Virus record (IMG/VR): IMGVR_UViG_3300042889_000722
Span: 1 to 22,689 of that record
Source: a virus
Length of the DNA stretch: 22,689 nt
Reading direction: 5' to 3' (one strand)
Numbering within the stretch: the stretch's first letter is position 1; each line of letters opens with the position of its first letter. Below the pieces are notes generated by a model. It ran no database searches. It was not told where the DNA came from and worked only from the letters and a program-made list of their open reading frames with translations. Position numbers and translations under genes: made by a program. Shown piece after piece: positions 17,110-22,689 of this stretch.

Positions 17110-20031
17110 TCACCCGGCTTTAGCTTCGCCCAAGGATACAGTATTACCATCAAAGACTTCTTCCCTGAAAGTTATGTGCATGGTGTTCACACGCATGGCA
17201 GGGCCGTTGGTACGGGACAGCATATCTTTCTTGACGTACTTGCAGGTAAACAACTCCTCCATCTGCGCCTTGAACTCGTCGTAGCCAAAGCTCATGCTCA
17301 CGCAATGCTTCTTGAGTAACTGCTCTTCAATGTAGAACTCTCTGTAACCCGGTGTCAAAAGCCCATGCTCCACCCTGCCAAGCACCTTGCTCTTGGTGGT
17401 CGAGCGGTCAACGATGTCGCCGTTGTCGCCCCACGCTGCTAGGATTCTGCCCTCGACTTTCTTCAGAACAATAAAGCTTCCGTAGTTGTCACCAATGTAG
17501 GCGTTGAGCACATCTTCAGCAGAGCGCACACTGTTCTTTATAATGCCACGGCCTTTCTCCACAAGTCCTTTCAGAGCGTTGATGACCTTGTTGATCTCCA
17601 CGTCGAGGATGCCAGAGTACTCCTTACGCAAAAGAATAGCCGCCGCCACAGTTGTAGTACAACCCGCATGCCAGTAGCGCTCATCGTCGTTGAAGTTAAA
17701 GACCTTTTTCAGATGGATGTGTACCTTGCGCACAATCTCCTCGGCAGTCTTCTGATTGACAGCTAGCCACCGAACCCAAGCCTCACCTGCTACGCCGTAG
17801 TTGCGTTTGATCTCAAGCAGAGTCTTGCGCTCTTCTGCGTTCCAGATAAGTTTCTTGTGTGGACACCACTCAAGCATTCGCAACAACTCGCCGTTTGAAC
17901 TGTGCTTGCGTGCCCCTGCCATGTAGTCTGTCAACTTCTCGTTACCCGTCATCGTGCAAGTAGCAGTCCACGTACTGTTATTGATACGTTCCTTGTTGGA
18001 GCCCGACTCCATACGCTCCTTGCCCTGACCCTCTGCGTAGTCAAAGATAAAGGCGGGTGCCCACTCCATGTCTTTGCGTTGGGTGTTGGTGATCTCGTCA
18101 ATCAGAAGCGGCATGCTGTTGAGCAAACCCGCCCGTTGTTGCATTGCAACAGGAGAAGTACTCTTGCCTGTGCGGTAGCGCAGGGGGTGACCCCACACAC
18201 CCGCCTTGGCACTTAGAACTAAAGACTTACCTGTACCTGACCACTGCGAGCCGATATGCCAAACAAAGCCTTCGTACTCAGTAAAGCGCATAAGCGGTGA
18301 TCCAAAGGAATCCAGAGACACAGCCAAGGCTGTCTCCATGCCCTCTTTCTCCACAAAGATCGTCTTCCACAGATGCCGCCACGTATCAAGGTCGCCCTTG
18401 CCGTTTGTGTTGCGGTTGATGTTCTCAAGCCCGGGCATAGGAATTCGAGTCTCGCGCCCATCTTTACTGAACACGCGGTTGTTGTAAACAAACGACTGAT
18501 CTGCCTGCCATCCACATTGGAACGGCACCTCGACTGGCTTGCGGTTCTGAGAAGCCTCGCCCACACATGAGCGCACATACTCAAACAACGTCTTGTCGTG
18601 ACCCGCAAAGGTACTGACAATGTTCTGACTGGCTAGCCACTTGAGCGTCTCGTCCTTGCTGACAATAGATTTCTGTGGAAAGTTGAGCGTCTGCACGCCT
18701 TCGGGTCGTACAGCGGCCATGTGAACCAAGTGGTCGTTCTCCATCTTCAAAAGGTCAACCACAAACAAGTCGTAGGGAACCAGTTGAATATTCTTCTTGG
18801 ACTTCTTGCCCTCTTCGTCTTCCTCAGTACGCGTGCAGTACACGCCACCATGCTCGCCATAGCTGTAGCCACGAGGGGGCACAGGACGTACCACGCTAGG
18901 TGCTAGGGGTAAACCCGTATCTTCTGGCTCGTAAGATTCCTCAGAGTCAAGCTCAGCTTCGTCAAAGTCTTCCTCGGCAGGCGCAGATAGCATGATTTCC
19001 TTGGCGGTGTTGTCCACCTTGATCTCGCGCCCCAGTATCAGTGGGTTGGTGATCTTGCCCCAGTGTTTGCACTTAGTGCAGATTCCGGGGTTCTCGCTGT
19101 CCATCTTCATGCACGCGTATGGCCCTTTGATCTCAGAAAGCTTCTGGTGCATCCGATCGTGCGGGTATGGGTGCATGTCCGACAACCAAACAGCCTTCTC
19201 TGCGCCATCCTCACAGACCTTCGCCCAAGACAGGAGCCCACGCCAGATGGGTTCCTTGCCATCTTCCGTAGCCGTGGCGATGTAGTCCTGAACCTGACCG
19301 CACTGGTTCTCAAAGTTTCCAAACAGCGTGAAGCTGTCTTGAATCAGCTTAACCTGACCGCGTGTCTGCGCCGTGGGGCGTTGGCCGGGGAGGTCTAGCT
19401 TGGTCGGAGGGGGTGCAGGCACCTCTTCCAACTTCTCATAAACAAGTGGCGAAAAAGTCGAGAAGTCAAAAATATCGCCTTCTTGGACTACGCGCACAGG
19501 GCGTGGCGTCGCGTACTTCTTCTTGTTGTTGGCAGTTCCGGGCACACGTAAGATGCGCGCAGTGTCCGCAGTCACCGTCATGTCGATGTTGAAGCCTTCC
19601 TGTTTGCACAGACGCTTCAAGTTCTCGGCAACAGGTTTCCATATAGTTGCAGGAATCTCGTCCTTCAACGGCCAGTAGCAATGCAAGCCCCCGCCTGAGT
19701 CAACCACCCATGGCGTACCTAGCGCATCAAGCCCAGACCTTGTCAGGAACTCAATTAGCGCGTCAGCCGCCGCCTTCTTGGTGGCGTATCCATCCAAGTC
19801 AACAAAGAACGATTTGAGGTACTGAGCTTCTTCAGCGCCGCGCTTCTTGTCAAAGGTAGCTACGCCATAGAAGACGTCATAGTTGTTGGCGTGCCACTGC
19901 TCGATCGTCGGGATGAGTTCCTCAATCTTTGCCGCATATACATGCTCTTTCTTTTTTGTGAGTTCTACCGCGCAATACAGGCCAAAACCTTCGGACGGCA
20001 AAACCACCGCTAAAAAATCAGCGGATGTCAT
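17110..20031 (-). CDS. Primase-helicase fusion: AEP-type primase plus DUF927-type ATPase
   Basis: A 973-residue replication protein. The ATG at 20031 is preceded on its strand by AAAGGAT at a good distance. Residues ~1-215 look like an archaeo-eukaryotic primase: FFVDLDG gives the metal-binding pair D78/D80, DSGGGLHCYW gives the S/H motif (S112, H117), and ARILRVPGTANNKK follows at 158-171. A cysteine cluster (C307, C318, C321 with H323; ICTKCKHWG) is probably a zinc site. An acidic linker (~350-370) leads to a DUF927-like helicase core with Walker A GSQWSGTGKS (594-603, K602) and Walker B LLIDEI (D645, E646). The protein would prime and unwind phage DNA. The final ~250 residues are unassigned. 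It is the last gene of the early block, 13 bases after the 71-aa gene. An integrative or plasmid-like origin function is an alternative, but I see no evidence for it. Confidence 0.8.
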   Translation of the reverse strand: MTSADFLAVVLPSEGFGLYCAVELTKKKEHVYAAKIEELIPTIEQWHANNYDVFYGVATFDKKRGAEEAQYLKSFFVDLDGYATKKAAADALIEFLTRSGLDALGTPWVVDSGGGLHCYWPLKDEIPATIWKPVAENLKRLCKQEGFNIDMTVTADTARILRVPGTANNKKKYATPRPVRVVQEGDIFDFSTFSPLVYEKLEEVPAPPPTKLDLPGQRPTAQTRGQVKLIQDSFTLFGNFENQCGQVQDYIATATEDGKEPIWRGLLSWAKVCEDGAEKAVWLSDMHPYPHDRMHQKLSEIKGPYACMKMDSENPGICTKCKHWGKITNPLILGREIKVDNTAKEIMLSAPAEEDFDEAELDSEESYEPEDTGLPLAPSVVRPVPPRGYSYGEHGGVYCTRTEEDEEGKKSKKNIQLVPYDLFVVDLLKMENDHLVHMAAVRPEGVQTLNFPQKSIVSKDETLKWLASQNIVSTFAGHDKTLFEYVRSCVGEASQNRKPVEVPFQCGWQADQSFVYNNRVFSKDGRETRIPMPGLENINRNTNGKGDLDTWRHLWKTIFVEKEGMETALAVSLDSFGSPLMRFTEYEGFVWHIGSQWSGTGKSLVLSAKAGVWGHPLRYRTGKSTSPVAMQQRAGLLNSMPLLIDEITNTQRKDMEWAPAFIFDYAEGQGKERMESGSNKERINNSTWTATCTMTGNEKLTDYMAGARKHSSNGELLRMLEWCPHKKLIWNAEERKTLLEIKRNYGVAGEAWVRWLAVNQKTAEEIVRKVHIHLKKVFNFNDDERYWHAGCTTTVAAAILLRKEYSGILDVEINKVINALKGLVEKGRGIIKNSVRSAEDVLNAYIGDNYGSFIVLKKVEGRILAAWGDNGDIVDRSTTKSKVLGRVEHGLLTPGYREFYIEEQLLKKHCVSMSFGYDEFKAQMEELFTCKYVKKDMLSRTNGPAMRVNTMHITFREEVFDGNTVSLGEAKAG

Positions 20032-20044
20032 GTGTATCCTTTGG

Positions 20045-20260
20045 TTATTTATTTAGCGGGAATTCGTTTGCGTGCTCTGTGCCGTCAGCAAAACCGTCAG
20101 CGAAGCCTTCGTCGTACTTGTTTTCAGCCTTGTCGATTGACGCCGCTAGGCGTGTGCAGAGTTCTTCCACCCATTCTTTTGGAAGCATCTCATTACCCAT
20201 CAGGTATACCTGACGCAGTATCTCTTCATCGCTTAAGTTTTTAGGTTGAATGCTTTGCAT
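20045..20260 (-). CDS. Small acidic hypothetical protein, 71 aa
   Basis: The ATG at 20260 is chosen because GGAG lies six bases upstream. A longer version would start at a TTG at 20272 with no site. The product is helical and acidic (NLSDEEILRQVYLMGNEMLP, then WVEELCTRLAASIDKAENKY) and ends with a repeat, GFADGFADGTEHA. It has no membrane segment or known domain. The gene overlaps the end of the HTH gene by 28 bases and ends 13 bases before the primase-helicase start, so it is probably co-translated with both. Function unknown. Confidence 0.6.
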   Translation of the reverse strand: MQSIQPKNLSDEEILRQVYLMGNEMLPKEWVEELCTRLAASIDKAENKYDEGFADGFADGTEHANEFPLNK

Positions 20261-20511
20261 GTTCGTCTCCAAGCTTCGTCGCCCGTACTGGACGCTTGTA
20301 AAATTTTAAGGATAGCTTCGACCGAGGGTCGGTAAGCCACGAATACTTCACCGCCATTGAACCAGTTGTAAACAGATTGCCGAGAGGCTCCTGTCACTTT
20401 GGCTATCTTAATGGCAGAGAAGTCATGATGCACAGCCCAACGCCCGAGTTGGTTACCCAACGTCTTAGGCGCTTTCTTGACTGCGTCAATTACTTGTTGT
20501 GAATATGGCAT
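20233..20511 (-). CDS. Small helix-turn-helix transcriptional regulator
   Basis: About 92 residues from the ATG at 20511. An in-frame ATG at 20565 would add 18 residues, but that extension runs through the dyad at 20534-20574 and its AAGG is only one base from the ATG. Neither start has a good ribosome site, so the start is uncertain. The HTH is SAIKIAKVTGASRQSVYNWF, where the recognition helix begins around SRQSVYNW, followed by NGGEVFVAYRPSVEAILKIL. This is the Cro/CI or XRE style. It probably regulates the early block and its own gene through the neighbouring dyad. Its stop overlaps the 71-aa gene. I infer early-gene control; lysogeny is not supported by anything else in the window. Confidence 0.7.
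   Translation of the reverse strand: MPYSQQVIDAVKKAPKTLGNQLGRWAVHHDFSAIKIAKVTGASRQSVYNWFNGGEVFVAYRPSVEAILKILQASSTGDEAWRRTCKAFNLKT
20267..20270 (-). promoter_or_regulatory. Ribosome binding site that fixes the 71-aa gene start
   Basis: GGAG on the minus strand, six bases before the ATG at 20260 and inside the coding sequence of the HTH gene. It favours the ATG over the upstream TTG start and implies translational coupling between the two genes. Confidence 0.6.
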
Positions 20512-20533
20512 GGTGTAGGTGGGGGTACCGGAA

Positions 20534-20574
20534 TGACAAGTCGTCTGCAAGCTTTCGAAAAGCATACCTTGTCA
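20534..20574 (-). promoter_or_regulatory. Candidate operator upstream of the HTH gene
   Basis: In the ~80-base gap between the 78-aa gene and the HTH gene, TGACAAG (20534-20540) and CTTGTCA (20568-20574) form a 7-bp inverted repeat around a 27-base centre. Inside it is a second short dyad, GCTTT-CGA-AAAGC (20551-20563). One arm overlaps GTTTGACA, an octamer also present near 22283-22290. I could not identify a convincing promoter here; the TATGCT next to the arm lacks a -35 partner. Confidence 0.4.
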
Positions 20575-20591
20575 AACTTTCCCCCCGATAT

Positions 20592-20828
20592 TTATGGGTT
20601 GCGGTCGTCAACGATACCGTACTTACCCCTTGTCCACAGAGGCATGCTTTCTTGCACAGCGCCTCCTCTAACGAGTTCAAACTCGTTGTAGATTTGTTTT
20701 GTGAAACGAGGGTATCCGGGGCCTACAAACATATCGCTATTACGAAAGTGTGGAACGTAAACAACATCACCATGGCGGTAAACCTTTTGAAACTCTCTTG
20801 GAGTGGAATCGCGTGTCATAAGTTTCAT
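20592..20828 (-). CDS. Hypothetical 78-aa early protein
   Basis: The ATG at 20828 has AAGGAG 5-6 bases upstream, overlapping the stop of the preceding ssDNA-binding-protein gene. This is strong support for a real, coupled gene. The product is rich in aromatic and charged residues: YRHGDVVYVPHFRNSDMF, then GPGYPRFTKQIYNEFELV, ending GKYGIVDDRNP. The alternating pattern suggests a small beta-rich domain. I do not recognise a family, and there is no signal, membrane or zinc motif. Its place in the replication operon suggests an accessory role in DNA metabolism or host takeover, but nothing specific. Confidence 0.6.
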   Translation of the reverse strand: MKLMTRDSTPREFQKVYRHGDVVYVPHFRNSDMFVGPGYPRFTKQIYNEFELVRGGAVQESMPLWTRGKYGIVDDRNP

Positions 20829-20838
20829 GATCTACTCC

Positions 20839-21789
20839 TTATTCCGCTTCGTCCCAATCGTCCACCATGGCAGACAAGTCAGCCTTCGCCTTGGGCACAG
20901 CGTTGGGCTTCTTCTCTTCCTTGCGGACTACGGGCTCCTCTTCTTCCTCGGCAGGCAGAGGGGCAGGCTTGGCTTTGGTCTTAGCCTTGGGTGCAGGGGC
21001 TTCCTCTTCCTCGACCACAGGCGCAGGGCGCTTGCCTTCAAGCTTCAAGGGTGCAGGGGCGGCAACGCTGTCCATCTTAGAAAAAGACATTGTGATCGCT
21101 TTAAGAGCGGTGTCTGTCTTGCCTTGTTCCTGAATGGTTGGGAACTCGTCGTCAGTTAACCAACGCATAGCCTTGAAGAACAGCTTGGGCGCTTCGGACT
21201 TGGTGTCGAACTTCATGCGCGTGATGACCTCAGATGGGTCAATGTTCTGTGCGCCCAAGTGACGAGCGTATGCTTGCAAGGCGCGGTTGTCGCCTTCTTC
21301 TTTGCCGAACACAGACTTGGCAGGCACAGTCAACTTGAGCACAGAGCCTTCCATATCGTTAGCCAACACTACAGCAATGTGTTGTTGGAAGCGGCAAGCG
21401 CGGCTATTATTCTGACCAGAACCGGCAATGTTCTGTTGGCATCCATCACACTTGTTGTGCTGTGGGTTGCTTGCCTCAGGGCTTGGTGTCTTGCCGTCTT
21501 GTGACCAGCAGTCAGGCGCAGAGACTTCGCCATCGTATGCCTTGGCATAGAACACGCGTGAAACATCAGGCGCGGCATTGACAATGACTACGTCGAGGTA
21601 GCGCTCTTCGATAGCGGCAATCTCTTTGCCGCCTTCGTTCAAACGAAACACACCGCCTTTGATGGAGATGCTCTTGGTGCGGTTACCTACTGCGCCACCG
21701 GCTAGGGCTCGGGCCATGGGTGACAACGATGTGCGGTTCTTTGCGAACGCGGGGGCTTGGGATGGGTTGAATAGAGCTACATTGCTCAT
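20839..21789 (-). CDS. Putative single-stranded DNA-binding protein with Cys4 cluster and acidic tail
   Basis: A 316-residue protein; AGGAG lies 7 bases before the ATG. Residues ~40-245 form the folded part, with beta-like stretches (SISIKGGVFRL, RYLDVVIVNAAP, RVFYAKAY, HIAVVLANDMEGSVLKLTVP). Cysteines at 94, 114, 117 and 132 (C-x19-C-x2-C-x14-C) probably bind zinc. Residues ~246-300 are a low-complexity Ala/Pro/Lys/Glu linker with EEEE runs. The protein ends in DDWDEAE, the kind of acidic, aromatic-containing tail that ssDNA-binding proteins such as T7 gp2.5 and T4 gp32 use to contact partner proteins. Location between the Gp157-like gene and the primase-helicase supports a ssDNA-binding or recombination-mediator role. 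The assignment is by architecture and context, not by a recognised family. Confidence 0.55.
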   Translation of the reverse strand: MSNVALFNPSQAPAFAKNRTSLSPMARALAGGAVGNRTKSISIKGGVFRLNEGGKEIAAIEERYLDVVIVNAAPDVSRVFYAKAYDGEVSAPDCWSQDGKTPSPEASNPQHNKCDGCQQNIAGSGQNNSRACRFQQHIAVVLANDMEGSVLKLTVPAKSVFGKEEGDNRALQAYARHLGAQNIDPSEVITRMKFDTKSEAPKLFFKAMRWLTDDEFPTIQEQGKTDTALKAITMSFSKMDSVAAPAPLKLEGKRPAPVVEEEEAPAPKAKTKAKPAPLPAEEEEEPVVRKEEKKPNAVPKAKADLSAMVDDWDEAE

Positions 21790-21803
21790 AATGATTCTCC
21801 TGA

Positions 21804-22250
21804 TTACTTAGTTGGTTTACGAACTGAAATGGCGTACTCTGTCATAGAGTTAAGCCCTGCGGGAACTAGACTGGGATTCTCGGACAAGAACGTAGCCATG
21901 TTGGTCTGCGCAATACGCTTCTCCAACAAGTCCAACGCATCGTGTTCCTTGATGAACTCTTTAAAGGAGTCCCAGTCTTGTGTGTTGTAGCGTGTCTTGG
22001 TAGACAGCACTACGGTGCCTTGGTCTGTGCGTACACTTGATACGCCAAGCTTGAGCATCTGGTCTTTGAGCGCGATCTTCACAACGTCTTGCTGACGCTT
22101 GATGTCCTCGATCTCAGACTCGTACTGAGCGGTTAACTCTTGTACGCGTGACTGCATCCTGCGGTACACCTTCGCCAACTTGTCCATGGGGACAGTGACG
22201 TCTGTCGGTGCTTCCTGAGGAGCAGGTTCCTCATCATCTATGTTTAACAT
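21804..22250 (-). CDS. Gp157-like coiled-coil early protein
   Basis: A 148-residue protein; AAGGAG lies 6-7 bases upstream of the ATG. An acidic, Pro-rich start (residues 1-20) leads into a long amphipathic helix (~22-70, KLAKVYRRMQSRVQELTAQY and on). A short beta-rich C-terminal part then follows with VRTDQGTVVLSTKTRY, WDSFKEFIKEHDALDLLEKR and GLNSMTEYAISVRKP. A coiled coil followed by a '…T..G.v.lst…' domain resembles the siphovirus Gp157 family found beside phage ssDNA-binding and recombination genes. The similarity is in layout, not exact sequence. It is the first gene after the promoter candidate at 22290-22317 and ends 14 bases before the ssDNA-binding-protein gene. The molecular function is unknown. 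Confidence 0.6.
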   Translation of the reverse strand: MLNIDDEEPAPQEAPTDVTVPMDKLAKVYRRMQSRVQELTAQYESEIEDIKRQQDVVKIALKDQMLKLGVSSVRTDQGTVVLSTKTRYNTQDWDSFKEFIKEHDALDLLEKRIAQTNMATFLSENPSLVPAGLNSMTEYAISVRKPTK

Positions 22251-22274
22251 CTACTTCTCCTTGAATTATTTTAT

Positions 22275-22290
22275 TGTCAATGGTTTGACA
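22275..22290 (-). promoter_or_regulatory. Candidate operator over the early-block transcription start
   Basis: TGTCAA-TGGT-TTGACA is a perfect 6-bp inverted repeat with a 4-base spacer. It abuts the -10 of the promoter at 22290-22317 and covers the predicted start near 22283. A repressor bound here would block the whole early operon. It shares GTTTGACA with the site upstream of the HTH gene. Confidence 0.45.
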
Positions 22291-22317
22291 GCATAGCACG
22301 ACTGAATTGATTTGCAA
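22290..22317 (-). promoter_or_regulatory. Candidate promoter of the 148-aa to primase operon
   Basis: On the minus strand TTGCAA (22317-22312) is followed after 16 bases by TATGCT (22295-22290). The -10 is preceded by TGC, an extended -10. Each hexamer matches four of six consensus bases. It lies in the 75-base gap between the SNF2 helicase stop and the 148-aa gene. That gap is AT-rich and holds no gene. Confidence 0.45.
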
Positions 22318-22325
22318 CTCCTTTC

Positions 22326-22689
22326 TTAAATATTTTTTACTTCGCTGTCGAACATGCCGACAAGCATTGCGTGATCGGAAACTTTTGTATTCATTGCCTT
22401 GAATAATTTCTTTTCAATGGGGCTTGACTCAATGTGTACCACAGTAACTTTGTCCGAGTCTTGACCTTTGCGGTCGGCTCGTGCTATGCACTGCGTATAC
22501 ATCTCAACTGACATGAGTGGGCCAAAGAACACAACTGTGTCAGCGGCAGTTAGGGTAATCCCGTGTGCTGTCGCTTGTGGTTGCAACACCAGTACGCGGA
22601 TGTTGTCGGTAGTCTGAAAGTCGTTAATGATCTGACCACGCTTGGTTGCTGACACGTCGCCATGAATCTGGTCAACGGCGTAGCCATGC
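22326..22689 (-). CDS. SNF2-family DNA helicase, C-terminal end only
   Basis: The frame is open to the right edge. The residues before the GTG at 22655 read GYAVDQIHGDVSATKR, the conserved 'ihGdvs..kR…i..F' segment of SF2/SNF2 helicases. That GTG is therefore internal and the gene continues outside the window. About 120 C-terminal residues are present. Motif V is visible as QATAHGITLTAADTVVFF. Motif VI is QCIARADRKGQ, whose arginines complete the ATP site. These belong to the second RecA-like lobe; the first lobe with Walker A/B lies beyond the edge. Phage SNF2 helicases act on double-stranded DNA in replication, recombination or repair. After the stop there is a 75-base gap with a promoter candidate for the genes that follow. 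Confidence 0.88.
   Translation of the reverse strand, partial: HGYAVDQIHGDVSATKRGQIINDFQTTDNIRVLVLQPQATAHGITLTAADTVVFFGPLMSVEMYTQCIARADRKGQDSDKVTVVHIESSPIEKKLFKAMNTKVSDHAMLVGMFDSEVKNI

Noticed and set aside
20560-20577. TTGACA and TATGCT upstream of the HTH gene as a promoter
   Set aside because: They are only three bases apart, and no -35 lies at the right distance from TATGCT.
20499-20984. 161-codon plus-strand frame opposite the 78-aa and ssDNA-binding-protein genes
   Set aside because: The opposite strand has three genes with good starts; this frame has no ribosome site and would oppose the operon.
22275-22280. Minus-strand TTGACA at 22280-22275 as a -35 element
   Set aside because: The matching -10 would fall on the ribosome site of the 148-aa gene with no TATAAT-like sequence; the hexamer is better explained as a dyad arm.
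22653-22655. GTG at 22655 as the start of a 109-aa protein
   Set aside because: The preceding in-frame residues (GYAVDQIHGD) belong to the conserved SNF2 helicase domain, so the gene enters from outside.

Overview
The window is a 22.7 kb piece of a tailed bacteriophage genome (Caudoviricetes). I see no tRNA, rRNA, integrase, IS element or CRISPR array. Two blocks of tightly packed genes face each other. Positions 1-17011 (+ strand) encode late virion proteins. Positions 17110-22689 (- strand) encode an early DNA-replication block. They converge on a 98-base gap containing a 10-bp perfect dyad that probably terminates transcription. The first gene resembles P22 gp10-type DNA-stabilisation/neck proteins, and large 'internal' proteins follow it. 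This suggests a short-tailed, podovirus-like phage of an aquatic Gram-negative bacterium, known mainly from metagenomes. The host is inference only.

Late block, in order: a neck/stabilisation protein cut by the left edge; a 228-aa protein with a C1q/TNF-like beta-sandwich; a 1022-aa protein with glycine-rich modules, three DUF4214-like repeats and a conserved C-terminal tail; a glutamine-rich 348-aa protein; a 606-aa helical protein; and a giant 3088-aa protein. The giant protein looks like a phage 'polyvalent' protein. It has a glycine-zipper N-terminus, a long coiled-coil middle, a zincin-like metallopeptidase module with HExxxH, an ADP-ribosyltransferase-like module split by an insert, and an LPD38-like C-terminal region. 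The likeliest role is to be packaged, enter the cell with the DNA, and act on host targets early in infection. The giant gene seems to have its own sigma70-type promoter, and the predicted transcript would begin directly at a stable hairpin.

Early block, in transcription order (right to left): the C-terminal end of an SNF2-family helicase (cut by the right edge); a 148-aa Gp157-like coiled-coil protein; a 316-aa protein with a Cys4 cluster and an acidic tail, a good candidate ssDNA-binding protein; a 78-aa orphan; a small helix-turn-helix regulator; a 71-aa acidic protein; and a 973-aa fusion of an archaeo-eukaryotic-type primase with a DUF927-type helicase. Spacings are 10-15 bases or overlaps, except for an ~80-base gap before the regulator gene. 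That gap and the promoter region upstream of the 148-aa gene both carry the octamer GTTTGACA within dyads. These are plausible operators for the HTH protein.

The main interest is the giant polyvalent protein and its expression signals. The operator pair and several unassigned virion and early proteins are secondary leads. Family assignments rest on remembered motifs, not on database searches.
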